Shown in pieces: positions 46,806-55,692 of a DNA stretch of 64,000 nucleotides (position 1 is its first letter; every line of letters begins with the position of its first letter). A program made the translations under genes and the position numbers. Under the pieces are notes generated by a model. It searched no databases, was not told the DNA's origin, and saw only the letters and a program-made list of their open reading frames with translations. Source of the stretch: Limnochordaceae bacterium (GTDB lineage Bacteria; Bacillota; Limnochordia; Limnochordales; DUMU01); NCBI GenBank assembly GCA_014896305.1, contig JADBKQ010000002.1, positions 129,670-193,669 on the forward strand, in the 5' to 3' direction.

Positions 46806-47949
46806 AGCCTTGCTGGGAGAGAAAGCCACCCCACCGGTGGGTGAGGGAGTCAACCCGGCCACCAGCCCGGGAGTACAGGAGGCCGGGACGGGGGTTGCCG
46901 CCTGGCACGAGCTGGTCTCTTTGCTGTGGAGCAATGTGGCCTCGTCCCTCTCCTCGGCCGCCCGACCAGTCTCTTCCCGAATCCGGGAGGAGCGCTTGTT
47001 TGACCAGTCAGTACTGGCGGCGGCCATGGCTGGGCAGCCGTTGGCCGGGATGGACGGCAACGCGCTCGCCTTTCCGATGCAATGCAGCCCGGATTGGCTC
47101 TCTTCGTGGGTCGTGTTGCCGTTCGCGGCTGTAGCCTCCCTGGAGGAACTGGCGGGAGGCGAGTGGGGAGGAGCTGCCCATCCGTATCCTACGGCGCTGG
47201 CCGCGCTGGTGGCCCGGGAGATCCGGTCCGGACTGACTGGCATTCTCGGCCCGGAGGTGACGGTCACGCCAGGACCCCAGGCAGTAGCTCTCTCTGACCT
47301 GCTGCGCACCGCGCTGAAGGATGGCCGCTGCTTGGGCCTGAGCCTCGAGCTGACCTGGAGCAGCACCCTCGTACCGGTGCTCCATCTGTTCTCCGCAGAA
47401 GTGCCTGTCCGCCTCTACCAGCGGTTGGTGCACCACGAGGCGGCGGCCGCGGCAGCGGTCGCCGTCCCCCCAGCCGAGGCGAAGCCAGCCGGCAGCTCGG
47501 CTCAAGCAGGGCCGCACCGCGGAATCGGCTCCGCCAGCCGCACGTTGGGTCCGTTTCCCTCGCAGAGCAGCGTCTGGGCAGAGGGAGCGACGGTTTCAGG
47601 CGGTGAACGGCCGGTAGTCAAGCCCGTGGAGTTGCCGAGCTTTGGCGACCGCCAGCAGCAGGTGGCGGTGGAAGCCGACAACACCCAACTGCTCCTTGAT
47701 GTCCCCATGAACGTCACCATCGAGCTGGGGCACGCTCGCCTGAGCATGCGCGACATTCTTTCGCTGGGCCGAGGGTCCACGATCGAGCTGGACCGGTTGG
47801 TAGGTGAACCGGTCGATGTGCTGGTCAATGGGCGTCTGATCGCCAAGGGCGAAGTGGTCCTGGTCGACGAGGCGTTCGGCGTTCGCATCATCGCTATCGT
47901 GCCACCCGGGGAGCGCTTGCGGGAGGAGATGAGCGCAACTGGATCTTGA
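46771..47949 (+). CDS. fliY: Flagellar motor switch protein FliY/FliN-like
   Basis: N-terminal LLSRAEIEALLGE (CheY-docking-like) and C-terminal SpoA LLLDVPMNVTIELGHARLSMRDILSLGRGSTIELDRLVGEPVDVLVNGRLIAKGEVVLVDEAFGVRII. Confidence 0.9.
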   Translation: MSHPLLSRAEIEALLGEKATPPVGEGVNPATSPGVQEAGTGVAAWHELVSLLWSNVASSLSSAARPVSSRIREERLFDQSVLAAAMAGQPLAGMDGNALAFPMQCSPDWLSSWVVLPFAAVASLEELAGGEWGGAAHPYPTALAALVAREIRSGLTGILGPEVTVTPGPQAVALSDLLRTALKDGRCLGLSLELTWSSTLVPVLHLFSAEVPVRLYQRLVHHEAAAAAAVAVPPAEAKPAGSSAQAGPHRGIGSASRTLGPFPSQSSVWAEGATVSGGERPVVKPVELPSFGDRQQQVAVEADNTQLLLDVPMNVTIELGHARLSMRDILSLGRGSTIELDRLVGEPVDVLVNGRLIAKGEVVLVDEAFGVRIIAIVPPGERLREEMSATGS

Positions 47950-47974
47950 GGCAACCGTCCGCTGGTTTGTCGCT

Positions 47975-48388
47975 TTGCTGGTCGTGATCCCCCTCGCCTA
48001 TGCCGGGGCCCGCCTATACGCCCGGGGCTTGGGCGGGCAGCCGCTGGGGGCGTGGGGACGGCCGGCTGGGCGGATGGGGAAAGCCGGCAGCAGGCGGCGG
48101 GGCTGGTGGGAGCGGCTGGGAATGGGCATGGGCGGGTATTGGGCCGCCTCCCGGGGCGACCTGGAGGTCGAGACCAGTCTGCGCCTGGGTCCTGGCCAGG
48201 CACTGTTTGTGGTCCGTGCCGGAGAGCACCGGTTCTTGATCGGGGTGACAGCGCAGGCCATCCAGTTGATCAGCCAGTTGCCCGCACCTTCGCCGGCCGG
48301 CTCTCGTTCGCAGCCAGCCGGGGTGAGCGCGACGGGTTTGCCCGTCTGGAAACAGGAAAAACAGGAGGAACGGGAACAAACACCATGA
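47975..48388 (+). CDS. fliO: Flagellar biosynthesis protein FliO-like
   Basis: Short protein with hydrophobic N-terminus and LRLGPGQALFVVRAGEHRFLIGVTAQAIQLISQL; between fliY and fliP; start uncertain. Confidence 0.7.
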   Translation: MLVVIPLAYAGARLYARGLGGQPLGAWGRPAGRMGKAGSRRRGWWERLGMGMGGYWAASRGDLEVETSLRLGPGQALFVVRAGEHRFLIGVTAQAIQLISQLPAPSPAGSRSQPAGVSATGLPVWKQEKQEEREQTP

Positions 48389-49281
48389 TGATGGCGGTGG
48401 CAGCCGCCGCCTGGACCTTGCCCAGGCTCCAGGTGAGCGTAGGAGGCTCTCAAGGCGGAGGGGACGCAGTTCTTACTCTGCAGGTGATCGCCTTGTTGAC
48501 GGTGTTGACCCTGGCACCGTCGATTCTGGTGATGCTCACCTCGTTTACCCGTGTCGTGGTCGTACTCTCTTTTGTCCGCAGTGCCTTGGCGACCAACCAG
48601 GTTCCTCCCAACCAGGTTATCGTCGGGTTGGCTTTGTTCTTGACGTTCTTCATCATGACCCCTACCTGGAACGCTGTCTACCAGCAAGCGGTTCAGCCGT
48701 ATCTGGCAGGCCAGCTCACGGAGCAGCAAGCCATCCAGAAGGCCTCTGGCCCCCTGCGCCAGTTTATGCTCCGAGCCACCCGGCAAAAGGACCTGGCTCT
48801 TTTCTGGCAAGGGTCCCCGGTTGCCCCCGGCAACCCCAATGGTCCGGCACAGGCCCGTCCGAGCCTCCCCAGCGGACAAGGCGGCCAGACTCCCGTTATC
48901 CCTTCCACGGTCAGGCCTTTGTCCCAATCGGAATCGCTCGCCCCTGTTTCGCCAGGAACGGCTGGCATGGGAACTGAGACGGCGACCGGTGCGACAGATG
49001 GAGCGCAGGAACCGCTTACCCCTGCGGAAGCCAACGAGGTGCCGATGACAGCCCTAATCCCTGCTTTCTTGATCAGTGAACTGAAGACCGCCTTCCAGTT
49101 GGCCTTCGTCATCTACATTCCGTTTTTGGTGATCGACATGGTGGTGGCCTCCAGCCTGATGTCCATGGGCATGATCATGCTTCCCCCCGTGATGATCTCG
49201 TTGCCATTCAAAATCCTGTTGTTTGTACTAGCAGACGGATGGAATCTGATCGTTGGTTCGTTGCTTCGCAGTTATCAGTGA
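48385..49281 (+). CDS. fliP: Flagellar export gate protein FliP with P/S/T-rich insertion
   Basis: PSILVMLTSFTRVVVVLSFVRSALATNQVPPNQVIVGLALFLTFFIM, LIPAFLISELKTAFQLAFVIYIPFLVIDMVVASSLMSMGM. Confidence 0.95.
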   Translation: MMMAVAAAAWTLPRLQVSVGGSQGGGDAVLTLQVIALLTVLTLAPSILVMLTSFTRVVVVLSFVRSALATNQVPPNQVIVGLALFLTFFIMTPTWNAVYQQAVQPYLAGQLTEQQAIQKASGPLRQFMLRATRQKDLALFWQGSPVAPGNPNGPAQARPSLPSGQGGQTPVIPSTVRPLSQSESLAPVSPGTAGMGTETATGATDGAQEPLTPAEANEVPMTALIPAFLISELKTAFQLAFVIYIPFLVIDMVVASSLMSMGMIMLPPVMISLPFKILLFVLADGWNLIVGSLLRSYQ

Positions 49282-49299
49282 AACAAAGGAGGTAGGGGC

Positions 49300-49569
49300 G
49301 TGTCGGATGAGACCGTGATCACCCTGGCTCGGGAGGCGATCCGCACCGCCCTACTGGTCGGCGGGCCGGTGATCCTGGCCGGGCTGGTAGTAGGGCTCAT
49401 CGTCAGCGTGTTTCAGGCCGTGACGCAGATCCAGGAGCAGACTCTTTCGTTTTTGCCCAAGCTCCTCATCATGGTGATCGTCCTGCTTCTGGCCGGACCC
49501 TGGATGCTGCGCCTCACAGTGGACTTGGCCACCCGCCTGTGGGGTGATTTGCCGTCCTACATTGGCTGA
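49300..49569 (+). CDS. fliQ: Flagellar export gate protein FliQ
   Basis: LLVGGPVILAGLVVGLIVSVFQAVTQIQEQTLSFLPKLL. Confidence 0.96.
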   Translation: MSDETVITLAREAIRTALLVGGPVILAGLVVGLIVSVFQAVTQIQEQTLSFLPKLLIMVIVLLLAGPWMLRLTVDLATRLWGDLPSYIG

Positions 49570-49731
49570 TGTTCTTCGTGCGGGTGGCTGAATGTTTGGG
49601 CCGCGTGGTGATGGTCACCCGGGTGATGGGGTTCACCAGCTCTGACGACGTGGGATTCCAATGAGTGGGTTGATCCAAAGAGGCCAAGGAGATCGGCATG
49701 ACAGCCAAAAGAGCAAGAAGGGGGGAGACCC

Positions 49732-51801
49732 ATGGCCGGACTGGGAACGAGCGGGACGGCTGATCTGTCTGTGCTGGCCACACTCTTTCTGGCCACCTGG
49801 ATGCGGACGATCGGAGTCCTCTTGCCACTACCCCTCTTCCAGGTCCCCGGTCTGCCTCCCACCTGGCGGGGCGGCCTGGCGGCGTTGCTCGGCCTTGCCC
49901 TCGTGCCCACGGCCCAGCAGGCAACGGCGACCCCGCCTGTCGGCCTGCCCCCATTTTCCTGGTCAGCGGCGTCCGATTTGATGGTGCTGGCGCTGGTCCA
50001 ATTGGCCATTGGGCTGGCCATGGGCTTTCTGTTGCGCTTGGCCTTCGTGGCGGTGGAGGTGGCGGGTGTCCTGGTTGATCTTCCACTCGGTTTCGGCATG
50101 GACGCTCTGCTGGATCCTCTCACCGGCTCGGCCAGCCCGCTTTTTGGGCGGTTCTACCTGCTGCTGGCCCTCGTGAGCTTCATGGTCAGCGGCGGCCTGG
50201 ATGCTCTGGTGCGCACTCTGGATGAAAGCTTTCGCTGGCTGCCGCCAGGGGTTTCACCCCAACTATCCTGGGTGGGGCCGTTCTTGGTCCGCGGGCTGGA
50301 CGAGTTTTTCCTCACCGGTCTGCGACTGAGCCTTCCCCTGACGGTCGGGCTCTTCGTGGCGGACGTCGCGGTCGGTTTGCTGGCCCGAGCCACCCCGCAA
50401 CTCAACCTGTTCACCGTTGGCTTCCCCCTCAAAGAAGTCGGCGGTTTGCTGCTGGTCTGGATCACGGTGCCACTGACCGCCGCCGCGATGGGGGCTCTCT
50501 TCCAATTTGGCGGACAAGCCTGGGAGTGGGTCTCCCGTCTGATCCAGGGACTGGTACCTCGTGCAACGCCGGGCTTCGCAGGGGGAACCGCCTGGGGGAT
50601 CGTTGCCAGCAGTGCGATTTGGGCGCGGCCCGAGCCGCTTGCTTACCGGCGTCGCCAGGGGGATGGTCGCAAGCTGAACCGTAAGCGGTTCAACCTGCAA
50701 CTCTTTGCCGAGGAGAAAAGCGAGGCGCCCACCCCTCGTCGCCGGGAGGAGAGCCGGCGGCGGGGTCAAGTGGCCCGTTCCCCGGAATTTGCGGTTGGCA
50801 CGGTCTGCATCGCGGTAGCCGTCGTGGTGCGCTGGCTTGCTCCCTGGATCCGGCAGGCCGCTTTGGCGTTGACGGGACCGGATTGGCAGGCAGCCCTGGA
50901 CGCGGCCGGCCAGGCCGACAGCTTGACCACTGCCAGTCTGCCGCGCCTGGCCGGCCCCTTGTTGCGGAGCGGCGCGATGCTGCTGTGGCCGATCCCCGTC
51001 ACTGCCCTGGTCATCGCCAGCCTCACCTATCTCGCTCAAGCAGGCGGTGTGGTCACTGCGAAAGGGCTGGTGCCCGACCTCAACCGTCTCAACCCCCTGA
51101 CTGGGTTCGCACGCTGGTTCTCTTGGAGATCGCTCCTGGAGTTGGGAAAGTCTCTGATCAAGGCAGCGATTATCGGCTACGCTGCCTATAGCCTGATCGC
51201 CGGCCATCTCAACGAGTTGCCGGGCCTGCTTCGCTCTCCTCCTGGTTCGGCCGTGGGGGCTGTTGCGGGGTGGGTCTATGCACTGTTTGTGCATGTGGGC
51301 CTTGCCATCTTTCTCTTGGGGGTGGGGGACTACGCGTTCAACCGGGTGGAGTTAGAGCGGCAGTTGCGCATGACCCGAGAAGAAGTGAAAGAAGAGCTGC
51401 GGCAGACCGAAGGCGACCCCATGGTGAAGAGCAGGCTGCGCCAGCGTCAACGGCAACTGGCCCGCAGCCGGCAGATGACCGACGTGAAAAAGGCGGACGT
51501 CCTCATCACCAACCCCACCCACGTGGCCGTAGGGTTGCGGTATGATCCGACCGTGATGCGGGCGCCACGAGTGCTGGCCCGGGGGGCGGGGGTCTTTGCG
51601 CAGCGCCTGCGGCAGATCGCGCGGCAGGCCGGGGTGCCGGTCATCGAAAATCCGCCTCTGGCCCGTTCCCTCTACCGGGCCGTACGGGTCGGGCAAGAGA
51701 TACCGGCCGACTTGTACAAGGCGGTGGCCGAGGTATTGGCCTATGTTTACCAGCACTGGCCAGAACGGCGACCGCGGGGGCCGGATTCGCCGGTAAGCTG
51801 A
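49732..51801 (+). CDS. FliR-FlhB fusion export gate protein
   Basis: Single 689-aa ORF: FliR-like half followed by RFNLQLFAEEKSEAPTPRRREESRRRGQVARSPE and FlhB autocleavage site ITNPTHVAVGLRYD. Confidence 0.94.
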   Translation: MAGLGTSGTADLSVLATLFLATWMRTIGVLLPLPLFQVPGLPPTWRGGLAALLGLALVPTAQQATATPPVGLPPFSWSAASDLMVLALVQLAIGLAMGFLLRLAFVAVEVAGVLVDLPLGFGMDALLDPLTGSASPLFGRFYLLLALVSFMVSGGLDALVRTLDESFRWLPPGVSPQLSWVGPFLVRGLDEFFLTGLRLSLPLTVGLFVADVAVGLLARATPQLNLFTVGFPLKEVGGLLLVWITVPLTAAAMGALFQFGGQAWEWVSRLIQGLVPRATPGFAGGTAWGIVASSAIWARPEPLAYRRRQGDGRKLNRKRFNLQLFAEEKSEAPTPRRREESRRRGQVARSPEFAVGTVCIAVAVVVRWLAPWIRQAALALTGPDWQAALDAAGQADSLTTASLPRLAGPLLRSGAMLLWPIPVTALVIASLTYLAQAGGVVTAKGLVPDLNRLNPLTGFARWFSWRSLLELGKSLIKAAIIGYAAYSLIAGHLNELPGLLRSPPGSAVGAVAGWVYALFVHVGLAIFLLGVGDYAFNRVELERQLRMTREEVKEELRQTEGDPMVKSRLRQRQRQLARSRQMTDVKKADVLITNPTHVAVGLRYDPTVMRAPRVLARGAGVFAQRLRQIARQAGVPVIENPPLARSLYRAVRVGQEIPADLYKAVAEVLAYVYQHWPERRPRGPDSPVS

Positions 51802-51881
51802 TTCGCGCGGTAAGACAGAGAGTTACCCCTTGGCCAGGCGGGTTCGACGGCCCGGAGAAAGCAGACAACAAGGAGGGGGAC

Positions 51882-54068
51882 ATGGCTCAATCGTGGCAGA
51901 GTGCCACCGGCACTCACAAGGCAGGAAGCTGGGCAGAAAGGCTTGGCGGGAAACAAACCTGGCTTGGTCTGGCCGATATGGGAGTGATCGGCCTGGTGAT
52001 GCTAGTCGTCATCATGATGGTGCTCCCCCTACCAGCCAGAGTCCTCGACTTTCTGCTGGCGGGTAACATCAGCTTCTCGCTGCTAATTCTGGCTCTCAGC
52101 ATGAACGTCCGCCACGTTTTGGATCTGTCGGCGTTTCCTACGATCCTGCTGGTGGCCACCCTCTTCCGGCTGGCCCTCAATGTCTCCTCGACCCGGCTGA
52201 TTTTGTTGCATGGATATGCCGGCGAAGTGATTAATGCGTTTGGCCACTTTGTCGTAGGTGGCAACTACGTGGTGGGCGCTGTGGTCTTCCTCATCCTGGT
52301 CATCATCCAGTTCGTCGTGATCACCCGCGGGGCTGAACGGGTGGCGGAGGTGGCCGCCCGGTTCACGCTGGACGCGATGCCCGGCAAGCAGATGAGCATC
52401 GACGCGGATCTCAATGCCGGGATCATCGACGAGGATCAGGCCCGCGCCCGCCGGGCAGCAGTGGAGCGAGAGGCAGACTTCTATGGTGCCATGGACGGGG
52501 CGAGCAAGTTCGTCAAGGGGGATGCGATTGCCGGCATCATCATTACGGTGATCAACATTCTGGCGGGATTCGTAGTCGGCCTGCTGCAGCAGGGGCTCAG
52601 CCTGGCCGAGGCATTACAGCGCTATACCCTGCTGACAGTGGGCGACGGGCTGGTGGCCCAGATACCCGCCCTGCTGGTCTCCACTGCTACCGGCGTCATC
52701 GTGACCCGGGCGGCAGCAGAAAACAACCTCGGACGGGAGGTCAGCCGGCAACTGACGGCCGATCCGCAGGTGCTCGCCGTGGCGGCAACCACCCTGGGAT
52801 TGCTGGGATTGGTGCCGGGCCTGCCGAAGCTCTCTTTTTTGACTTTGGCGGGGCTGCTGGGCGGCATCGCTTACGTCCTGCACCGACAGACGCCGCTACC
52901 CGCGGGGGCGACCGGAACCGCCGGGACAGGCCGCGCCAGGACCCTCGCCCCAGCTACCGTCGCCGGAGGAAGTGGGGCAAAGGAAGCTGCGGCCACCGGC
53001 GAACGGTCCTCGGAGGAGAGCGACATTCTCGCACATCTGCAAGTAGATCCCTTCGAGCTCAATTTGGGGTACAGTCTGTTGCCTCTGGTCGACAACAGCA
53101 GCGGCGGCGACCTGCTCACCCGCATCTCGGCCATTCGGCGGCGGCTGGCTTGGGACCTGGGCTTCGTCGTTCCGCCGATCCGCATTCGGGACAGTGTGGA
53201 GCTGCGGCCGAATGAATACCGCTTCCTGCTACGGGGGGTTGAGGTAGCCCGGGGGGAGTTGCTCCTCGACCGGCTGCTGGCGATGAACCCCGGTTCACAG
53301 GAGGCACCGCCTGGCGGCGTTGAAACCAAAGAGCCGGCGTTTGGCCTGCCCGCCTGGTGGGTACGAACAGAGGACCGGGAGAAACTGGAGACTTCTGGTT
53401 TTACGGTCGTCGAACCCGCAGCCGTGCTGGCCACTCACTTGACCGAGACGCTGCGTAGCTGTGCCGGCCAACTGCTCGACCGGCAAGAGATCCGTCGCCT
53501 GCTGGACGCGCTGCGGGAGAATTACCCGGCCGTGGTGGACGAAGTGACCCAGGTAGCCACCCTGGGCGACCTGCAAAAGGTGATGCAGGGCCTGCTGGCG
53601 GAGAACGTCTCCTGCCGCGACCTGGTCACGATCCTGGAGACTGTGGCGGACACCGCCCGTCAAACCAAAGACCCGGTCGCCCTGGTGCAGGCCGTTCGTC
53701 TGGCCCTGCGGCGACAGATCACCCGCGCTTTGTTGACGGAGGATGGGCTGTTACCCGCCATCACGCTCTCGCCCCGGGGTGAGCGTTACCTCCTGGAGAG
53801 CTTACAGGCAGCTCCTGGGGGAGGGCAACTGCCGGCCATAGACCCCCAGGAGCTGCGGCAATTGGCGGAGCGGCTTCGGACCCCCGTGCAGCAGGCAGCG
53901 CAGGAAGGCGTTCAACCGGTACTGCTGGTCTCAGCCGAGCTACGCTATCCGCTGCGGCAATTGTTGGAGCGTAGCTTTCCCCACCTGGCCGTGCTGGCCT
54001 ATTCCGAAGTGGCGCCTGGTATCTCGGTGAAGAGTTATGGAATGGTGGTGTGGCCTGATGAAGGTTAG
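51882..54068 (+). CDS. flhA: Flagellar export protein FlhA
   Basis: FSLLILALSMNVRHVLDLSAFPTILLVATLFRLALNVSSTRLIL, ARFTLDAMPGKQMSIDADLNAGIIDEDQAR, GASKFVKGDAIAGIII. Confidence 0.97.
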   Translation: MAQSWQSATGTHKAGSWAERLGGKQTWLGLADMGVIGLVMLVVIMMVLPLPARVLDFLLAGNISFSLLILALSMNVRHVLDLSAFPTILLVATLFRLALNVSSTRLILLHGYAGEVINAFGHFVVGGNYVVGAVVFLILVIIQFVVITRGAERVAEVAARFTLDAMPGKQMSIDADLNAGIIDEDQARARRAAVEREADFYGAMDGASKFVKGDAIAGIIITVINILAGFVVGLLQQGLSLAEALQRYTLLTVGDGLVAQIPALLVSTATGVIVTRAAAENNLGREVSRQLTADPQVLAVAATTLGLLGLVPGLPKLSFLTLAGLLGGIAYVLHRQTPLPAGATGTAGTGRARTLAPATVAGGSGAKEAAATGERSSEESDILAHLQVDPFELNLGYSLLPLVDNSSGGDLLTRISAIRRRLAWDLGFVVPPIRIRDSVELRPNEYRFLLRGVEVARGELLLDRLLAMNPGSQEAPPGGVETKEPAFGLPAWWVRTEDREKLETSGFTVVEPAAVLATHLTETLRSCAGQLLDRQEIRRLLDALRENYPAVVDEVTQVATLGDLQKVMQGLLAENVSCRDLVTILETVADTARQTKDPVALVQAVRLALRRQITRALLTEDGLLPAITLSPRGERYLLESLQAAPGGGQLPAIDPQELRQLAERLRTPVQQAAQEGVQPVLLVSAELRYPLRQLLERSFPHLAVLAYSEVAPGISVKSYGMVVWPDEG

Positions 54069-55173
54069 AGATTTCGTTGCCGACTCGTTTGCGCAGGCGT
54101 TTGCCCGTATTCGTCAGGAGATGGGGCCAGACGCGTATATTGTTGCCACCCGAACCATCCGTCGGAGTTGGCCCTGGCCTCGCTCGGCTGGCGCCCCAGC
54201 GCGAGTCGTAGTGACTGCCGCCCTGCCGCCGGCGGCAAAAGACCTGGGTTCAAACGTGGCTGGCAGTCCACAGCCCGGCTCCTGGTCACAACGTCCGTCT
54301 CGGCCTGCCGAGGATGCAGCCAATGGTCCCGCATCCATGGTTCAAGCAGAGGCAGGCAGCTTGGAGAAAGAGGTAGAGAAAGAGGACGTTCGACCATCCC
54401 CTGGCCCGGGTTGGCTGGAACGCCTGCAACAGGCAGGTTGGCGAGAGGAGATTATATCCTGGCTCGAGAAGGAATGGCAACGGCAGGCGGCGGTTCTGGA
54501 CCCGGATGACTGGTCTCATTGTGTGCGCCCCTGGCTCAAAGAGGAGTTGATCTCCCGGGTCACCACCAGCCCGCCCTGGCTCGATCTGCCTGACCAGGCG
54601 CTCCTGGTTGTTGCCCTGGGGGCAAAAGGAAGCGGCAAAGAGGGGGTGGGACGCCAGGTAACGGACAGTTATCGACAAATCGTGGGCTGGCGGACCTGCC
54701 CGGTGCAGTTGAGCCTGGGGGATGTGGAGCAGGGGCGCTGGCAGCCTACGGCTCGTTCCCGCAGGCTGCACGACTTGATCTGGGTGGAGCTGCCCGATCT
54801 CGACGCCCTCACGCCCCCGCAGGCGTCCGCCTGGGTGAGGCAGGTCCGATCCTGGCACCCGGATGAGATCCACTGGGTGATTTCTGCGGCCCGGGCAGCC
54901 GAGGCAGATTCCCTGTGGCAGCTGGCGGCTCCGTTCGCACCCACCCACCTGACGGTGACGGACGCACAGCAACCGGGAGACTCCATCTTTGCCTATGAAC
55001 AGGCCTGGAAGACCGGCCTGGCCCTGCGATTTCTGGGGCGCCACCGGCCGGGTGGCACAGGCGAGGAGTCACAGGATCTCGAGATCGTGGACGGGGCAGA
55101 GCTCGTGGAAACGATGATCGCCGAGGTTGAAGCGGGATCGGGCAAGCCATCCGAAATTCGCCGGGAGGTGTAG
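54058..55173 (+). CDS. flhF: FlhF-like protein with degenerate SRP-type GTPase domain
   Basis: N-terminal MKVRDFVADSFAQAFARIRQEMGPDAYIVATRTIRR and residual GTPase region GAKGSGKEGVGR ... PDEIHWVISAA ... THLTVTDAQQPGDSIF; directly after flhA. Confidence 0.78.
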   Translation: MKVRDFVADSFAQAFARIRQEMGPDAYIVATRTIRRSWPWPRSAGAPARVVVTAALPPAAKDLGSNVAGSPQPGSWSQRPSRPAEDAANGPASMVQAEAGSLEKEVEKEDVRPSPGPGWLERLQQAGWREEIISWLEKEWQRQAAVLDPDDWSHCVRPWLKEELISRVTTSPPWLDLPDQALLVVALGAKGSGKEGVGRQVTDSYRQIVGWRTCPVQLSLGDVEQGRWQPTARSRRLHDLIWVELPDLDALTPPQASAWVRQVRSWHPDEIHWVISAARAAEADSLWQLAAPFAPTHLTVTDAQQPGDSIFAYEQAWKTGLALRFLGRHRPGGTGEESQDLEIVDGAELVETMIAEVEAGSGKPSEIRREV

Positions 55174-55178
55174 GTGCC

Positions 55179-55628
55179 ATGAAGTGGGTGAATGTCTTCC
55201 GTCGTCCTCTGCCGAGTATGAGGGCGAGCGAAGAGGGGCCGTCCCAGCGTCGGCTGCACTACCGTCTACCGATCATGCTTCCGTTCGTCTGGCGGCTCAT
55301 ACCTGGCGAAGGAGTGGGCAACGCCAGTGACTACAGCTGGTCCCAGGCGGTAACCCACGACCTGAGCGCCGGAGGCCTCAGCTTTCTTGCCGCCGACCGC
55401 AGCATTGGCGAAAGGCTGCAATTGCGGTTGCCACTGCCGGATGGGGAGGTCTCGGTCACCGGAGAGATCATCCGGTTGCAGCCGCTGGGGGATGCGCCCA
55501 GACCCACCGGTGAGCAGATGGTGGGTATCCGGTTCATTGATTTGTCCCCCCGGGCGGAGCAGCAGATCGTCCGTTACATCTTCCAGGTGGAGTCGAGCCG
55601 ACGCCGGCTGCAGGAAGGGACCGACTGA
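55179..55628 (+). CDS. PilZ-domain (c-di-GMP-binding) protein
   Basis: RLHYR (RxxxR) and DLSAGG (D/NxSxxG) PilZ motifs, GIRFIDLSPRAEQQIVRYIF. Confidence 0.9.
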   Translation: MKWVNVFRRPLPSMRASEEGPSQRRLHYRLPIMLPFVWRLIPGEGVGNASDYSWSQAVTHDLSAGGLSFLAADRSIGERLQLRLPLPDGEVSVTGEIIRLQPLGDAPRPTGEQMVGIRFIDLSPRAEQQIVRYIFQVESSRRRLQEGTD

Positions 55629-55692
55629 CCAGAAGTGCCGATGAACGGCAGGCGCAAGGACGCAGGAGCGAGCGAGAGCGGAGGAGTACACC

